Source: Paramacrobiotus metropolitanus
Taxonomy: Eukaryota; Tardigrada; Eutardigrada; Parachela; Macrobiotidae
Direction of reading: 5' to 3'
Length of the DNA stretch: 64,000 bases
Assembly (NCBI RefSeq): GCF_019649055.1
Contig: NW_026570356.1
Coordinates: forward strand, 248,001-312,000
Position numbers and translations under genes: made by a program. The notes under the pieces were generated by a model. That model was given only the letters and a program-made list of their open reading frames with translations. It searched no databases and was not told the DNA's origin. Below, one piece after another: positions 30,292 to 37,960 of the stretch. Each line of letters starts with the position of its first letter. The first letter of the stretch is position 1.

Positions 30292-30375
30292 GACTTCGTA
30301 GTTCAGTGGCTATGAATGATGGCCGTTCGTTTCATGTACTACCTCCTTAACGTCTCGGTGTAAATCTCAGGGTTG
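30292..30375 (+). ncRNA. tRNA-like Pol III unit 5
   Basis: A box TAGTTCAGTGG (30299-30309) is good. The B box GGTGTAAATCT (30357-30367) is degenerate. TTTTT at 30399-30403. Spacing and the trailing T-run match its neighbours; it may be decayed. Confidence 0.5.
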
Positions 30376-30575
30376 CATGTTGCATGTTTAAAACTACATT
30401 TTTCTGCCCTATATTTTTGTACTTTTGTGGGAGGAAGTTGTGCCCAAGAGATTCTGGATTTTGCGACTAAACGGGAAGAGCAATTTACAGGCCGTTCAGT
30501 GCCTTTTTGAAGTCTGATTAAATATACACGACATGGCGCTTTCGGTGTTAAGCCTAACTTGGCTTTAGCGTAAAG

Positions 30576-30655
30576 CACCTTGTGGCGTAGTGGCTAGACT
30601 GACAATCCATACCGACCCGCTTCTTACAAAGTCTAGAGTTCAATCCCTCAAAGTT
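30576..30655 (+). ncRNA. tRNA-like Pol III unit 6
   Basis: A box TGGCGTAGTGG (30583-30593) matches the eukaryotic consensus. B box AGTTCAATCCC (30637-30647). TTTTT at 30680-30684 lies in the shared block AAACCTTCTTTTTGG. Confidence 0.62.
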
Positions 30656-30785
30656 AATTTGTTTAATTAAAAAACCTTCTTTTTGGGTTTTACATTTTTG
30701 TACTAAACGGCCGTATTATGTCGGTCTGGAGACGGATAATTTTACGATCAGTTCCGATGAGCGAATTAAAAGTTTAACTTCGTAG

Positions 30786-30866
30786 ATTGTCGTGGCGTAG
30801 TGCTCTGAACTGTTGAACCACAACAACGGGTAAACCTGACGGTTGCGGGTTCGAAACCCCTTGAAA
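30786..30866 (+). ncRNA. tRNA-like Pol III unit 7
   Basis: A box TGGCGTAGTGC (30793-30803) and a near-perfect B box GGTTCGAAACC (30848-30858) in a well-paired T arm (GGGTT/AACCC). TTTTT at 30893-30897. A TGTTG/CAACA hairpin lies between the boxes but lacks a standard 7-base anticodon loop. Confidence 0.65.
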
Positions 30867-31082
30867 TTAAATTGCATTTTCTGAAATCCTACTTTTTCGT
30901 TTCTATATTTTTATTGGCACTCTTATGGAAATATTCCCGTTGTCGGCGTGAATTTTGCGATCATGATGGTGGTGAAATCTTAAAACTTATCAGCTGCTTC
31001 GGTGGTGAATTTTTACTATATTGCGGAATTTCGTAGTGCGGCGCCTTTAGTGATTGCCAAATTAAAAGTGAAATGTGGTATA

Positions 31083-31153
31083 GCCATGCTAGCGTATGGG
31101 CAAGAGCAGGATTTAGTTGTCCACCTAGATGCAAGGTTCAATCCTGCGTGAAT
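31083..31153 (+). ncRNA. tRNA-like Pol III unit 8
   Basis: A-box-like TAGCGTATGGG (31090-31100) and B box GGTTCAATCCT (31135-31145), 45 bp apart. TTTTT at 31190-31194. An orphan A-box-like word, TAGTGCGGCG near 31034, precedes it without a B box. Confidence 0.55.
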
Positions 31154-31194
31154 ACAAATTTTGCAAGCTTTAAGAGTTTCTCCCCATTCTTTTT

Positions 31195-31594
31195 ACTTTT
31201 CTTTGGTGATTTCTGTAACTTTATTTCTCTGATGGAATATTAGAATTGTTTTTAGCATTTAATTCACTCTTGCGGGTGTGATATTTGATTTTAAACTGTT
31301 AATTTGTCATTCTACACCGGAATTCACTGTAGTTACGATCGCGCATATTCTTACACCGATTTTATTGCGGTTATTAAAATGCTACATAAATCCAAAGTTA
31401 ATCTCAAATTAAGATCTGTCCGACCAGCAAAATTAACGACTACATGAGAATCTGTACGAATGAGAATTATAAAAACAGAACAGGGGCGAGATTAAAGGAA
31501 TAAACGCAAGAAATAAAAGTCGGCTGAATTTCAGAACAAAATTATCGGACAGCCGCGTGAAAAGCATTATACGTTACAGCTCTGCTGTTTAGTC
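31195..31594. other. Spacer after the tRNA-like array
   Basis: AT-rich, with AATAAA words on the plus strand near 31497 and 31515 and TTTATT (minus-strand AATAAA) near 31359. The latter is a possible end signal for the antisense genes. No gene seen. Confidence 0.4.
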
Positions 31595-32167
31595 CTAATC
31601 CAACTTCTCTTTGGCAGTTTTCAAGTTGGACAGACGCTGTTCCAGCGCTTCACGGATGTATGCGATGTGTTTGGCATCCATCGTTGCTCGTGCCTTCAGC
31701 GTGTTTACTAGCGCTTTGCAGTTGTCCATAATATCTTTTTCGCGCTCAACCTGTTGCAGTAGTTTATCAATGGCATCCGGTTCGGCAGCGCTCACTTCAG
31801 CGCCGGGTTTTTCAGCTTTTTCTTTGGTTTTCGTGTTGTCCGGTCTCTGCTGCGCATCTTTCTTTGGGGCAACATATTTCGGACGGCCGCCCATGGCTTT
31901 CAGCCGGGTGAGAGTGATGATTGGCTCTCTCTCAATCCGCGCGTCCTTGCTAGCCCGGATTACCAAATTCTTGTCAGTTGTATTATTCTTTGATGGTTCA
32001 ATCGCGTCCAGACGCTCCATGACGCCATCAACGACTAAATCAACATCCTCTCCCACGAAACCAAAGCTGCAATCTGTGACATGTTGCTCGGTTTCTTTTC
32101 CGTTAATCACGACTTTCATAGTGCCCATTTTCACATCTGCAAACGGTTTTGGGTTACTACAGTGCAT
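31595..32167 (-). CDS. Antisense accessory protein 4 (about 190 aa)
   Basis: Minus-strand frame with its first ATG at 32167. No family is recognised. The N-terminal half has a beta-like pattern (TMKVVINGKETEQHV); the middle is basic (GGRPKYVAPKKD); the C-terminal 70 residues form a heptad-rich coiled coil ending near KTAKEKLD. A possible upstream intron (donor GTGAGT at 32312-32307, acceptor TTTGCAG ending at 32137, 176 nt) would join it to sequence downstream of antisense protein 5, with protein 4 then starting within exon 2. The frame works only from a frame other than that of protein 5, so I leave them separate. Confidence 0.55.
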   Translation of the reverse strand: MHCSNPKPFADVKMGTMKVVINGKETEQHVTDCSFGFVGEDVDLVVDGVMERLDAIEPSKNNTTDKNLVIRASKDARIEREPIITLTRLKAMGGRPKYVAPKKDAQQRPDNTKTKEKAEKPGAEVSAAEPDAIDKLLQQVEREKDIMDNCKALVNTLKARATMDAKHIAYIREALEQRLSNLKTAKEKLD

Positions 32168-32380
32168 GACCAGATCACCCACAAATCAAGCTATAAATGC
32201 TGGGCAAGAAAAAGGATACAATTATGACTTGTTACCATCAAATCCAGCCATAAAATTGCCGACGTAAATGTGTAAATACGAAAAACGGTTTGAAAAACAC
32301 AGAAATACTCACTGATTGTCTGTGCCAGGGTGTTGCAAAGGCAGCATCCTCGGATGCTTCGCAGCCATAAGTCAATACAA

Positions 32381-32998
32381 CTATCGACAAACTCCGTTTC
32401 CGTAGACCACGATGACGTGCTTTTCCTTCACCAGTCGGCGCAGCCCTCGCTCGAGCCAGTAATCGCGATCTTCGAGCTGTACGTCGTAGGTGCAGGCCCA
32501 ATGCTGGATCTCGGCCCGTGACATTGCATATCGGCCTTGATACAGGACAGCACGAATCATTCGACGAAATTTTCCATATGTGTCGATTACCTTCACTTCG
32601 GGATCGCGGTTCTTATGCACTTCTTCGGCCACTTCGAGAACAAAGCGCCCGTCGCGAGACATCTTCTTCAGTAGGATTCCGGCGTTGATTGCTTCGCCGA
32701 GGAAGAAATCCACGCGGTCAGCTGTGAAGTCATCGTGCATGTCGATGATAAACTGTTTGACGGAAGCCATATCCACGTAAAAACCACAAATATCTGCTTC
32801 CAAAATGCAGGCGTGCGCCGCGGTATGCAGAGCCAACTGGCGACGGCTTTGCGTAGAATCTTTGGCTGTCAAAGGCTCCGCCTTGGCAAACTGGATCGAT
32901 TCGCGAGTTCGCTCTTTCCATTATCGAGCATGTTCAATCGCATCCGTTTCGGGCGATGGTAGTGGCTCTCCAGCAGGTCCTACAGGCTGTGCTGACAT
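32381..32998 (-). CDS. Antisense accessory protein 5, with an in-frame TAA
   Basis: An ATG at 32998 opens a frame (MSAQPVGPAG...) that meets TAA at 32923-32921 (codon 26) and then stays open for 179 codons to a TAG at 32383. The next ATG in the frame is at 32770 and gives 129 residues (MASVKQF...). The C-terminal part (FRRMIRAVLYQGRYAMSRAE to RRLVKEKHVIVVYGN) has the helix-helix-helix-strand pattern of a winged-helix domain; this is inference. The protein-like sequence between the TAA and 32770 suggests readthrough, splicing or a recent nonsense change. It is transcribed against gag-pol and is divergent from accessory gene 6. Confidence 0.55.
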
Positions 32999-33612
32999 GA
33001 TGACACAGTGATCCAGTGAAATAATGAATTAAAATGTAACAGGAAGAAAAGCAATGTAGTAATAACAACAGAAACAGTAACCCGTCACCGCAAAAAGGAT
33101 AAAAATGATATTGTTGGGTTCTTCACTTTCACTTTTAAATGAAGAACAGCTGATATTTGCTGTGCTGCTAAACCGGCATTCTGTCGCGTGTCAACCGCCT
33201 CGCACACACAGTGTGTTAGGAAACTGTACGGTTTCCGGTCTGTGTTCCGAATATTTCCCAGCCGCGTGTTTTGACTTCAGTTTCCCTTCTTTGTGTCCTC
33301 CTAATCGTTAAGATTTACATTTTGTATCAAAATCTGGTTTTTGAGGTGGTGTTTTGTAAAATCTCGGTGAAACAATTGGCATTCGGTGTGATTTAAGGTA
33401 AACAATCAAAGTGCGCATAGCTTTTCAAAAATCCACTTGTCGCCTGTCAACCGCTGGGTAGTGCGCTCAGTGAATTCTGCGTTTCGGTGTCGGTGCCAGT
33501 CGCAATTTCTTGTTGTGCTTTTCTCCACACTTCCGTTTTTGAAGTTTTTGGCATTGGCTTTATTTCAGTTTTTCTTCACTTTTTCTTGCAATTGTCACTT
33601 TTGCATTTAAAC
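32999..33612. promoter_or_regulatory. Divergent promoter region between antisense genes and accessory gene 6
   Basis: 613 bp separate the minus-strand ATG (32998) from the plus-strand ATG (33613). The stretch includes GTTTCCGGTCTGTG near 33230, similar to the sequence upstream of accessory gene 2. The plus-strand frame is open from 33487 but has no ATG before 33613. I see no clear TATA box. Confidence 0.4.
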
Positions 33613-35157
33613 ATGCCTCCTCCTGCTAAGAAGCCAACAGCGCGCAAGACTGCTTCGCGTACACCGCGCCCGAGTCGTGCAACAGCGGGGCTGAATTTTG
33701 GTTATTCTCCTGACAGCGATGAAGCCCGTTCCTCATCGCGTGTCACTCGATCTCGAGTCTCTCGCCGCACTGCCGCCCAGCCAGTGTTTTCTGCACAATC
33801 TCCTGGGCCATCTGGATCGGTGAGTACAGCAGTGGCTCAGCAGCCTTCTGCGAGTCGGGCAGATGCGGTCGGGGATGCTTTACAGCGCCGATATGACAAG
33901 CAACGGCGACGTACAATCCTGCGTCGCAACGCTGCTGTGGTTCGCCGCCGTGACCGTCGGGGATCATTTCCTGATAACCCTGACGTTTTGATTCGCCAGT
34001 CGTCCCCGAAGAAACTGCAGACACAGGCGGAGAGACAGTTGGGTACTCCAGACCTCACGGAGGAGGAACCATCGTCATCTGAGACTCCGTCTGTGCGGGC
34101 AAAGCGAGGTATAGTGTCGTCTGTGACTGTAGGCTGTCTTTTGTTGTGAAAATTTGTTAGATCAATTTCTGCTTGATCCTTACTCAGTTTCGTTGGCTAC
34201 AACGGTGCTGATACTGCTTGTGAGTTGGTAACAACTGGTTGATTATGATTGGTTGATATTCCTCGTCAATTTGTTCATCTGTTGTTCTATCGGTTAGTTC
34301 TGTTCGTGCTAATAATTCTTCGTTTAATCTCAGATGAAGAGCATCTGCGTAAAGGTGGCATCCTTTATGTGCCGTATAACCCGGATGCACCGCGGCCGGT
34401 CTTTAAGACCAAGCAGACGGCTCGCAAACGAGCGCACTCCGGAGTATTTCCAAGAATGGCTATCGCAAACAAGAATGGTGAGGATGTGGTTATTTCGCAG
34501 GCATATTTTATTGGCCTTAATCGCTTTCATCCTCGTTATTCGGAGTTATATTTATCTGGCTTTTTGTATACGAATGGATCTTTAATAAATCGCTACGATT
34601 TGAGTCGGATCACCTGCTGTTTACCCACAGCTATTGCCTTAGAACTACGCCGCCAGTATCTTTATCTAAATCCTGTTTTTGTTGCCTTGTTTCAAGAAAT
34701 CGCCAAGCGTCAGAAGGCGGATGCGGTTGCGCGTCAAGCGGTTGCTGATGCTGGTGTCGTGGAAAATGCTGAACCGCAGGCTTCAACTTCTGCGGTGGGA
34801 CCGTATTATTTCCGTACCCGTGGCGAAAAGCGCAAGTACAAGGAGGTATCGCCGACCTCGTCTTCCGCAACAAGCGAAGTCTCGGTCTCAGATGATGGTG
34901 GCGACCCGGAGGATCCTTCGGCAGTGTTATCCGCTGATGAGAATGAAGAGGTTGAAGCCGACGAGAATGTTGATATGGAAGTTGATTGTGATGGTGGCGA
35001 TGGATCTGATCTGGAAAAAATGGATGTTGATCCGCTGCCGTCTCTGCAGCCACTTGCCCCTGCTGTAATGCCTGTTCCGGCCGTTCCGCGTGAGGATTCA
35101 CCTGAGATTGCGGAACCGACCGTTTATGCCCAACAGCCGCACTCTGATGAATTGTGA
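33613..35157 (+). CDS. Accessory protein 6, spliced (439 aa), related to accessory protein 1
   Basis: Exon 1 is 33613-34108, the intron 34109-34333 (GTATAG...TTTAATCTCAG, 225 nt) and exon 2 34334-35157; the phase-1 join keeps frame. Exon 1 encodes a Ser/Arg/Pro-rich, strongly basic region (MPPPAKKPTARK, RRYDKQRRRTILRR), probably nucleic-acid binding and nuclear. Exon 2 starts with a domain containing GGILYVPYNPD, like GLIHCPYNPD in accessory protein 1, then a Tyr/Leu-rich segment and a long acidic tail (EEVEADENVDMEVD). A basic head and acidic tail suggest a chromatin- or RNP-associated protein; that is inference. Confidence 0.72.
34109..34333 (+). other. Intron of accessory gene 6
   Basis: GT donor (AG|GTATAG) and an acceptor with a short pyrimidine stretch (TAATCTCAG), 225 nt. 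The exon 1 frame stops inside it, and exon 2 has no suitable ATG near its start in frame. Confidence 0.65.
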
Positions 35158-35710
35158 ACCCATTATTGCTGCTCTATATCTTTCATGTTGTATATTTTGG
35201 TTACGATCTGATGATCTATCCTTTCGTTTTGATTTTAACTTGCATTAGCTGGCCAACTTTTGCGATTTGTTTTATTCGGTAGCACTTATTGTACAACCTA
35301 AGGAATTTTGCGTTTATTTTCGTCCAATTTTTATTTTTCAATTTTGCGCGCTTTTTGAGTCAATGAACTGGTCGTTTAGTATTCTGCATTTGCACTGTAG
35401 ATATCGGTGCTGCATCTTTCGTTGTACCTGGATTAGATCTGATCTGCTGATTAATTTGAATTAAAGGATATAGCGCGAAGCGCTGATTGGTTGTCTCCCG
35501 TACCTGTGTGGAAATTGCCGCAGTTTAAACATTCACTCTACCAGACAGGTATAAAATCACTTGTGAGTCGCGTGCAGAAATCGGCATTGTGGAGTTTTCG
35601 TTTCGGCACCAGCGGTGTATTAGATTCTTCGCTTCTCTGAATGTGATTTTCACGCTTTTTTCTCTTTACACTTTTAGCGTTAAAGGTCACTAGTTTTCTT
35701 TAGTTTAGGC
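35158..35710 (+). promoter_or_regulatory. Spacer and promoter of accessory gene 7
   Basis: TATAAAA at 35550-35556 lies 155 bp before the ATG at 35711, so the gene probably has its own TATA promoter with a leader of about 120 nt. The rest is T-rich sequence with no gene. Confidence 0.5.
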
Positions 35711-36508
35711 ATGCCGCCTATCGATCCTAACCGTGCTTTCGATAAATTGGTAGACGCTATTTTTCATTCGTCTTCCAACCAGCAGCAGCAGTACAATGCC
35801 GGTTATAATCACCGAGGAAGGGGTGGAGCCCGTGGTGCTTTCCGTGGCAACTTTCGTCCGTACGGCCGAGGAAATCGTCGGAATTTTGGAGACAATAATC
35901 TCCGTCGCGGAAACGATCACTGGCGTCGTAATGGGCGACATCTGGGCGCACCGGAGATTATTGAAGTACCTGATGGAGCTCCTAACGCAGCTGCACCAGT
36001 GGAAGCTGCCGCCGCAAACATGGAGGTTGATGACCCGGGAAACCAAGCGGCGATTGCACCGAATCAGGGCCAAGTCGGCGGAGCTGTGGTTCCAGGTGAG
36101 CCCAATGCTGTCAACCCTGCTGTCAATTTAAATGGCCCGCCAGCCTTGAATGCTGCTGTCGTTCCTCCGGCTGTAATTCCACCTGTGCAGCAGCAAGCCT
36201 CGCAGAATGCTGAATTTCCCGGTTTGCCACCAAATGTGTTGCCACTTCCTGAAGTGCCGATTGTCCGCGATGCCCGCGACCGATCTCCGGCTGATCGCCC
36301 ACGTGCGCCGTCTGCTCCTTCCGGTCCTGTTGGTTCTGCTGAACATAATTTTGTGCCCGGTTATTTGGCTCAGCAACAGCAGCGGGAATTGGATGCTGAT
36401 CGCCGACGACAGATGGCTGCTGACGTTTCTCGCCGTTTGGATGCCGCTGCAGCGTCTAGCTCTGGTATTACTGGCTTGTTTTCATTGGCTCCCAGTGCTG
36501 GCAAGTAA
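35711..36508 (+). CDS. Accessory protein 7, RGG-rich (265 aa)
   Basis: Starts MPPIDPNRAF. Residues 25-80 are Q/N/G/R-rich with RGRGGARGAF and GRGNRR, an RGG-type RNA-binding region very like the Gag stretch around 17640-18180 of this element. Residues 80-190 are Ala/Pro/Val-rich low complexity. The C-terminus is helical, rich in Arg and Gln (LAQQQQRELDADRRR). It may be an RNA chaperone derived from the Gag tail; that origin is inference. AATAAA at 36864-36869 may be its poly(A) signal. Confidence 0.65.
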   Translation: MPPIDPNRAFDKLVDAIFHSSSNQQQQYNAGYNHRGRGGARGAFRGNFRPYGRGNRRNFGDNNLRRGNDHWRRNGRHLGAPEIIEVPDGAPNAAAPVEAAAANMEVDDPGNQAAIAPNQGQVGGAVVPGEPNAVNPAVNLNGPPALNAAVVPPAVIPPVQQQASQNAEFPGLPPNVLPLPEVPIVRDARDRSPADRPRAPSAPSGPVGSAEHNFVPGYLAQQQQRELDADRRRQMAADVSRRLDAAAASSSGITGLFSLAPSAGK

Positions 36509-37152
36509 CCTTGAATAACCTTTGTCCTTGATCTTTTGCTTTCTTTGATCTCGCCTTCTTACTAGCTTTGTGTTGTCTAATGATTTTGCTTTACCAAAGC
36601 CGTGTTGATCTTACTGCTACTGTTATTCTTTTGCTGGTTTAAATTTTCTTCCTTGTGCACCGGTAATTTGTACTCATGATCTTGAGATTATTTTGATTAG
36701 CTTGTTTGTTGTTGTTGACATTGTTATTCTGTGGTGCAATCTGGATTCGAGAATTCGTAAGAATACCAGTTGGATGATTCATCGGTCGCTTTCGTTCGTA
36801 CATTTAATACATAGTAGTTTACCACAGCAAGCCATATTCGACTTCACGACTTGCAGTATTTTCAATAAAGCTTTCTGCCGAATACTGTACATACAAACAC
36901 CATCTAAACTCAAACGGTACAGCTTTGGTAATCTATAGTTCGCCTTCCTGGATCCCTTGGACCTCTGCCCTGCCAAACCCGTGGACTTCCGGATGCCTCT
37001 TCGCCAAGGATTCCACACTAACTTACTCGGAATCGCGGCGTACAGTCACATTGGGCATCGGATGGACGCGTGGATTGTGCGGTGGATCGGGATCAGGATG
37101 GACGGAAGTGCACAATCGCACTTGCTTACGTTGGCACGGCCAAGCATCGTTC
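36509..37152 (+). other. 3' untranslated region of the giant element
   Basis: T-rich sequence with AATAAA at 36864-36869, then a more GC-rich 250 bp directly before the LTR. That part encodes nothing recognisable; the region next to the LTR may serve reverse transcription. Confidence 0.4.
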
Positions 37153-37159
37153 GTGGGGG
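37153..37159 (+). promoter_or_regulatory. 3' polypurine tract (short, G-rich)
   Basis: GTGGGGG lies directly before the TG of the 3' LTR. It is short for a polypurine tract. The sequence around it is copied at 19549-19564. Confidence 0.55.
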
Positions 37160-37735
37160 TGACGTGTGGGACTAGGATCACACGCCGGACGTACGTACGG
37201 ATGCTGACTGTCCGCCTTCCACCTACAACATAACGGATAATCTAGTCAATCTCATCTGTGATTTGCTGTTCTCTTTTACTAGCGAATGTATATGATGTCA
37301 TAACGCGAAGTCTATATAAGTTCATGTCGCCACTAATATCGGCAATCAGTAGTCTGAGATTTACTTCTGAGACTGCTTCTAATTATGATTTCCTAGCGTT
37401 GTGAACTGTGATGTGAATTGGATAAAGAGACAGCAATACTTGTTCCTTCTGATGTACATGATCGCTCCCGGATTATTGCATAGAATACAGGTTTGCTCGT
37501 GACACAATCGTCCTAGCTCTTGCCGATCCTCACAGGACTTACGACCGGAAGTTGTGGTTAGCGTGTTCCCGAGGGATTCCTGAGTTCCCGTGTTCCTGAA
37601 TCGTTTGTCGCTTCTCCACCATAATTCTTCTGTTACAGTTTGAGAGTACGAGTGCCTACCGACTGACATTTACAGGCGTGGAAGAGTAAAGATTGTTCAT
37701 GGAGCCTTAATCGGCGTGAACGCTTATACACGACA
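37160..37735 (+). repeat. 3' LTR of the giant element
   Basis: 576 bp, same ends as the 5' LTR, one visible difference (G for C in GCGTGTTCCC). Followed by the CCAG target duplication at 37736-37739. Confidence 0.95.
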
Positions 37736-37960
37736 CCAGTATATATCAGTTTCTGTCCATAGTTTTGTACCGTCCATAATTTACTCGTATAACATGTTTT
37801 AACAAACAATCAGTTATTTTAGTTTGGTGTTCTCGTACCTATTTGAATGATTTTATTATTAAATTATTGATATGTAAAAGACAATTAACGAGATCCGATT
37901 CTTGACCAATGGCGACGGTACACTTCGAACTACAGACATAATTCAAAAGACTTATAAAGC
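37736..37960 (+). repeat. Dispersed repeat A, right part after the giant insertion
   Basis: Continues the match to 9785-9960 (shared CCATAATTTACTCGTA and TTGAATGATTT words), showing that the giant element cut one copy of this repeat in two. Confidence 0.7.

Larger units (their letters stand above)
13330..37735 (+). mobile_element. Giant (24.4-kb) Ty3/gypsy-type LTR retroelement with accessory genes and a tRNA-like array
   Basis: Two 576-bp direct repeats (13330-13905 and 37160-37735) begin TG and end CA. They are flanked by a 4-bp duplication CCAG, and a TGG-starting primer-binding site follows the left one. Inside are gag, protease, RT/RNase H and DD35E integrase in the order PR-RT-RH-IN of Ty3/gypsy elements, then about 12 kb of further genes on both strands. 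Usual Ty3/gypsy elements are about 5-8 kb; elements above 20 kb are known from plants (Ogre) and planarians. One visible LTR difference implies recent insertion. The flanking repeat has an uninterrupted relative at 8990-9960. Confidence 0.96.

Noticed and set aside
29247-31194. Functional canonical tRNA genes
   Set aside because: Boxes A and B are present, but acceptor stems do not pair and no standard 7-base anticodon loops were found, so only tRNA-like units are claimed.
32730-32921. 63-codon minus-strand ORF starting in a TAATG overlap at 32921
   Set aside because: It overlaps the better frame of antisense protein 5 and has no structured composition; the stop-restart overlap is probably coincidental.
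25531-36508. An envelope gene that would make the giant element a retrovirus
   Set aside because: None of the post-pol proteins shows a signal peptide, fusion peptide, furin site or membrane anchor after its first ATG.
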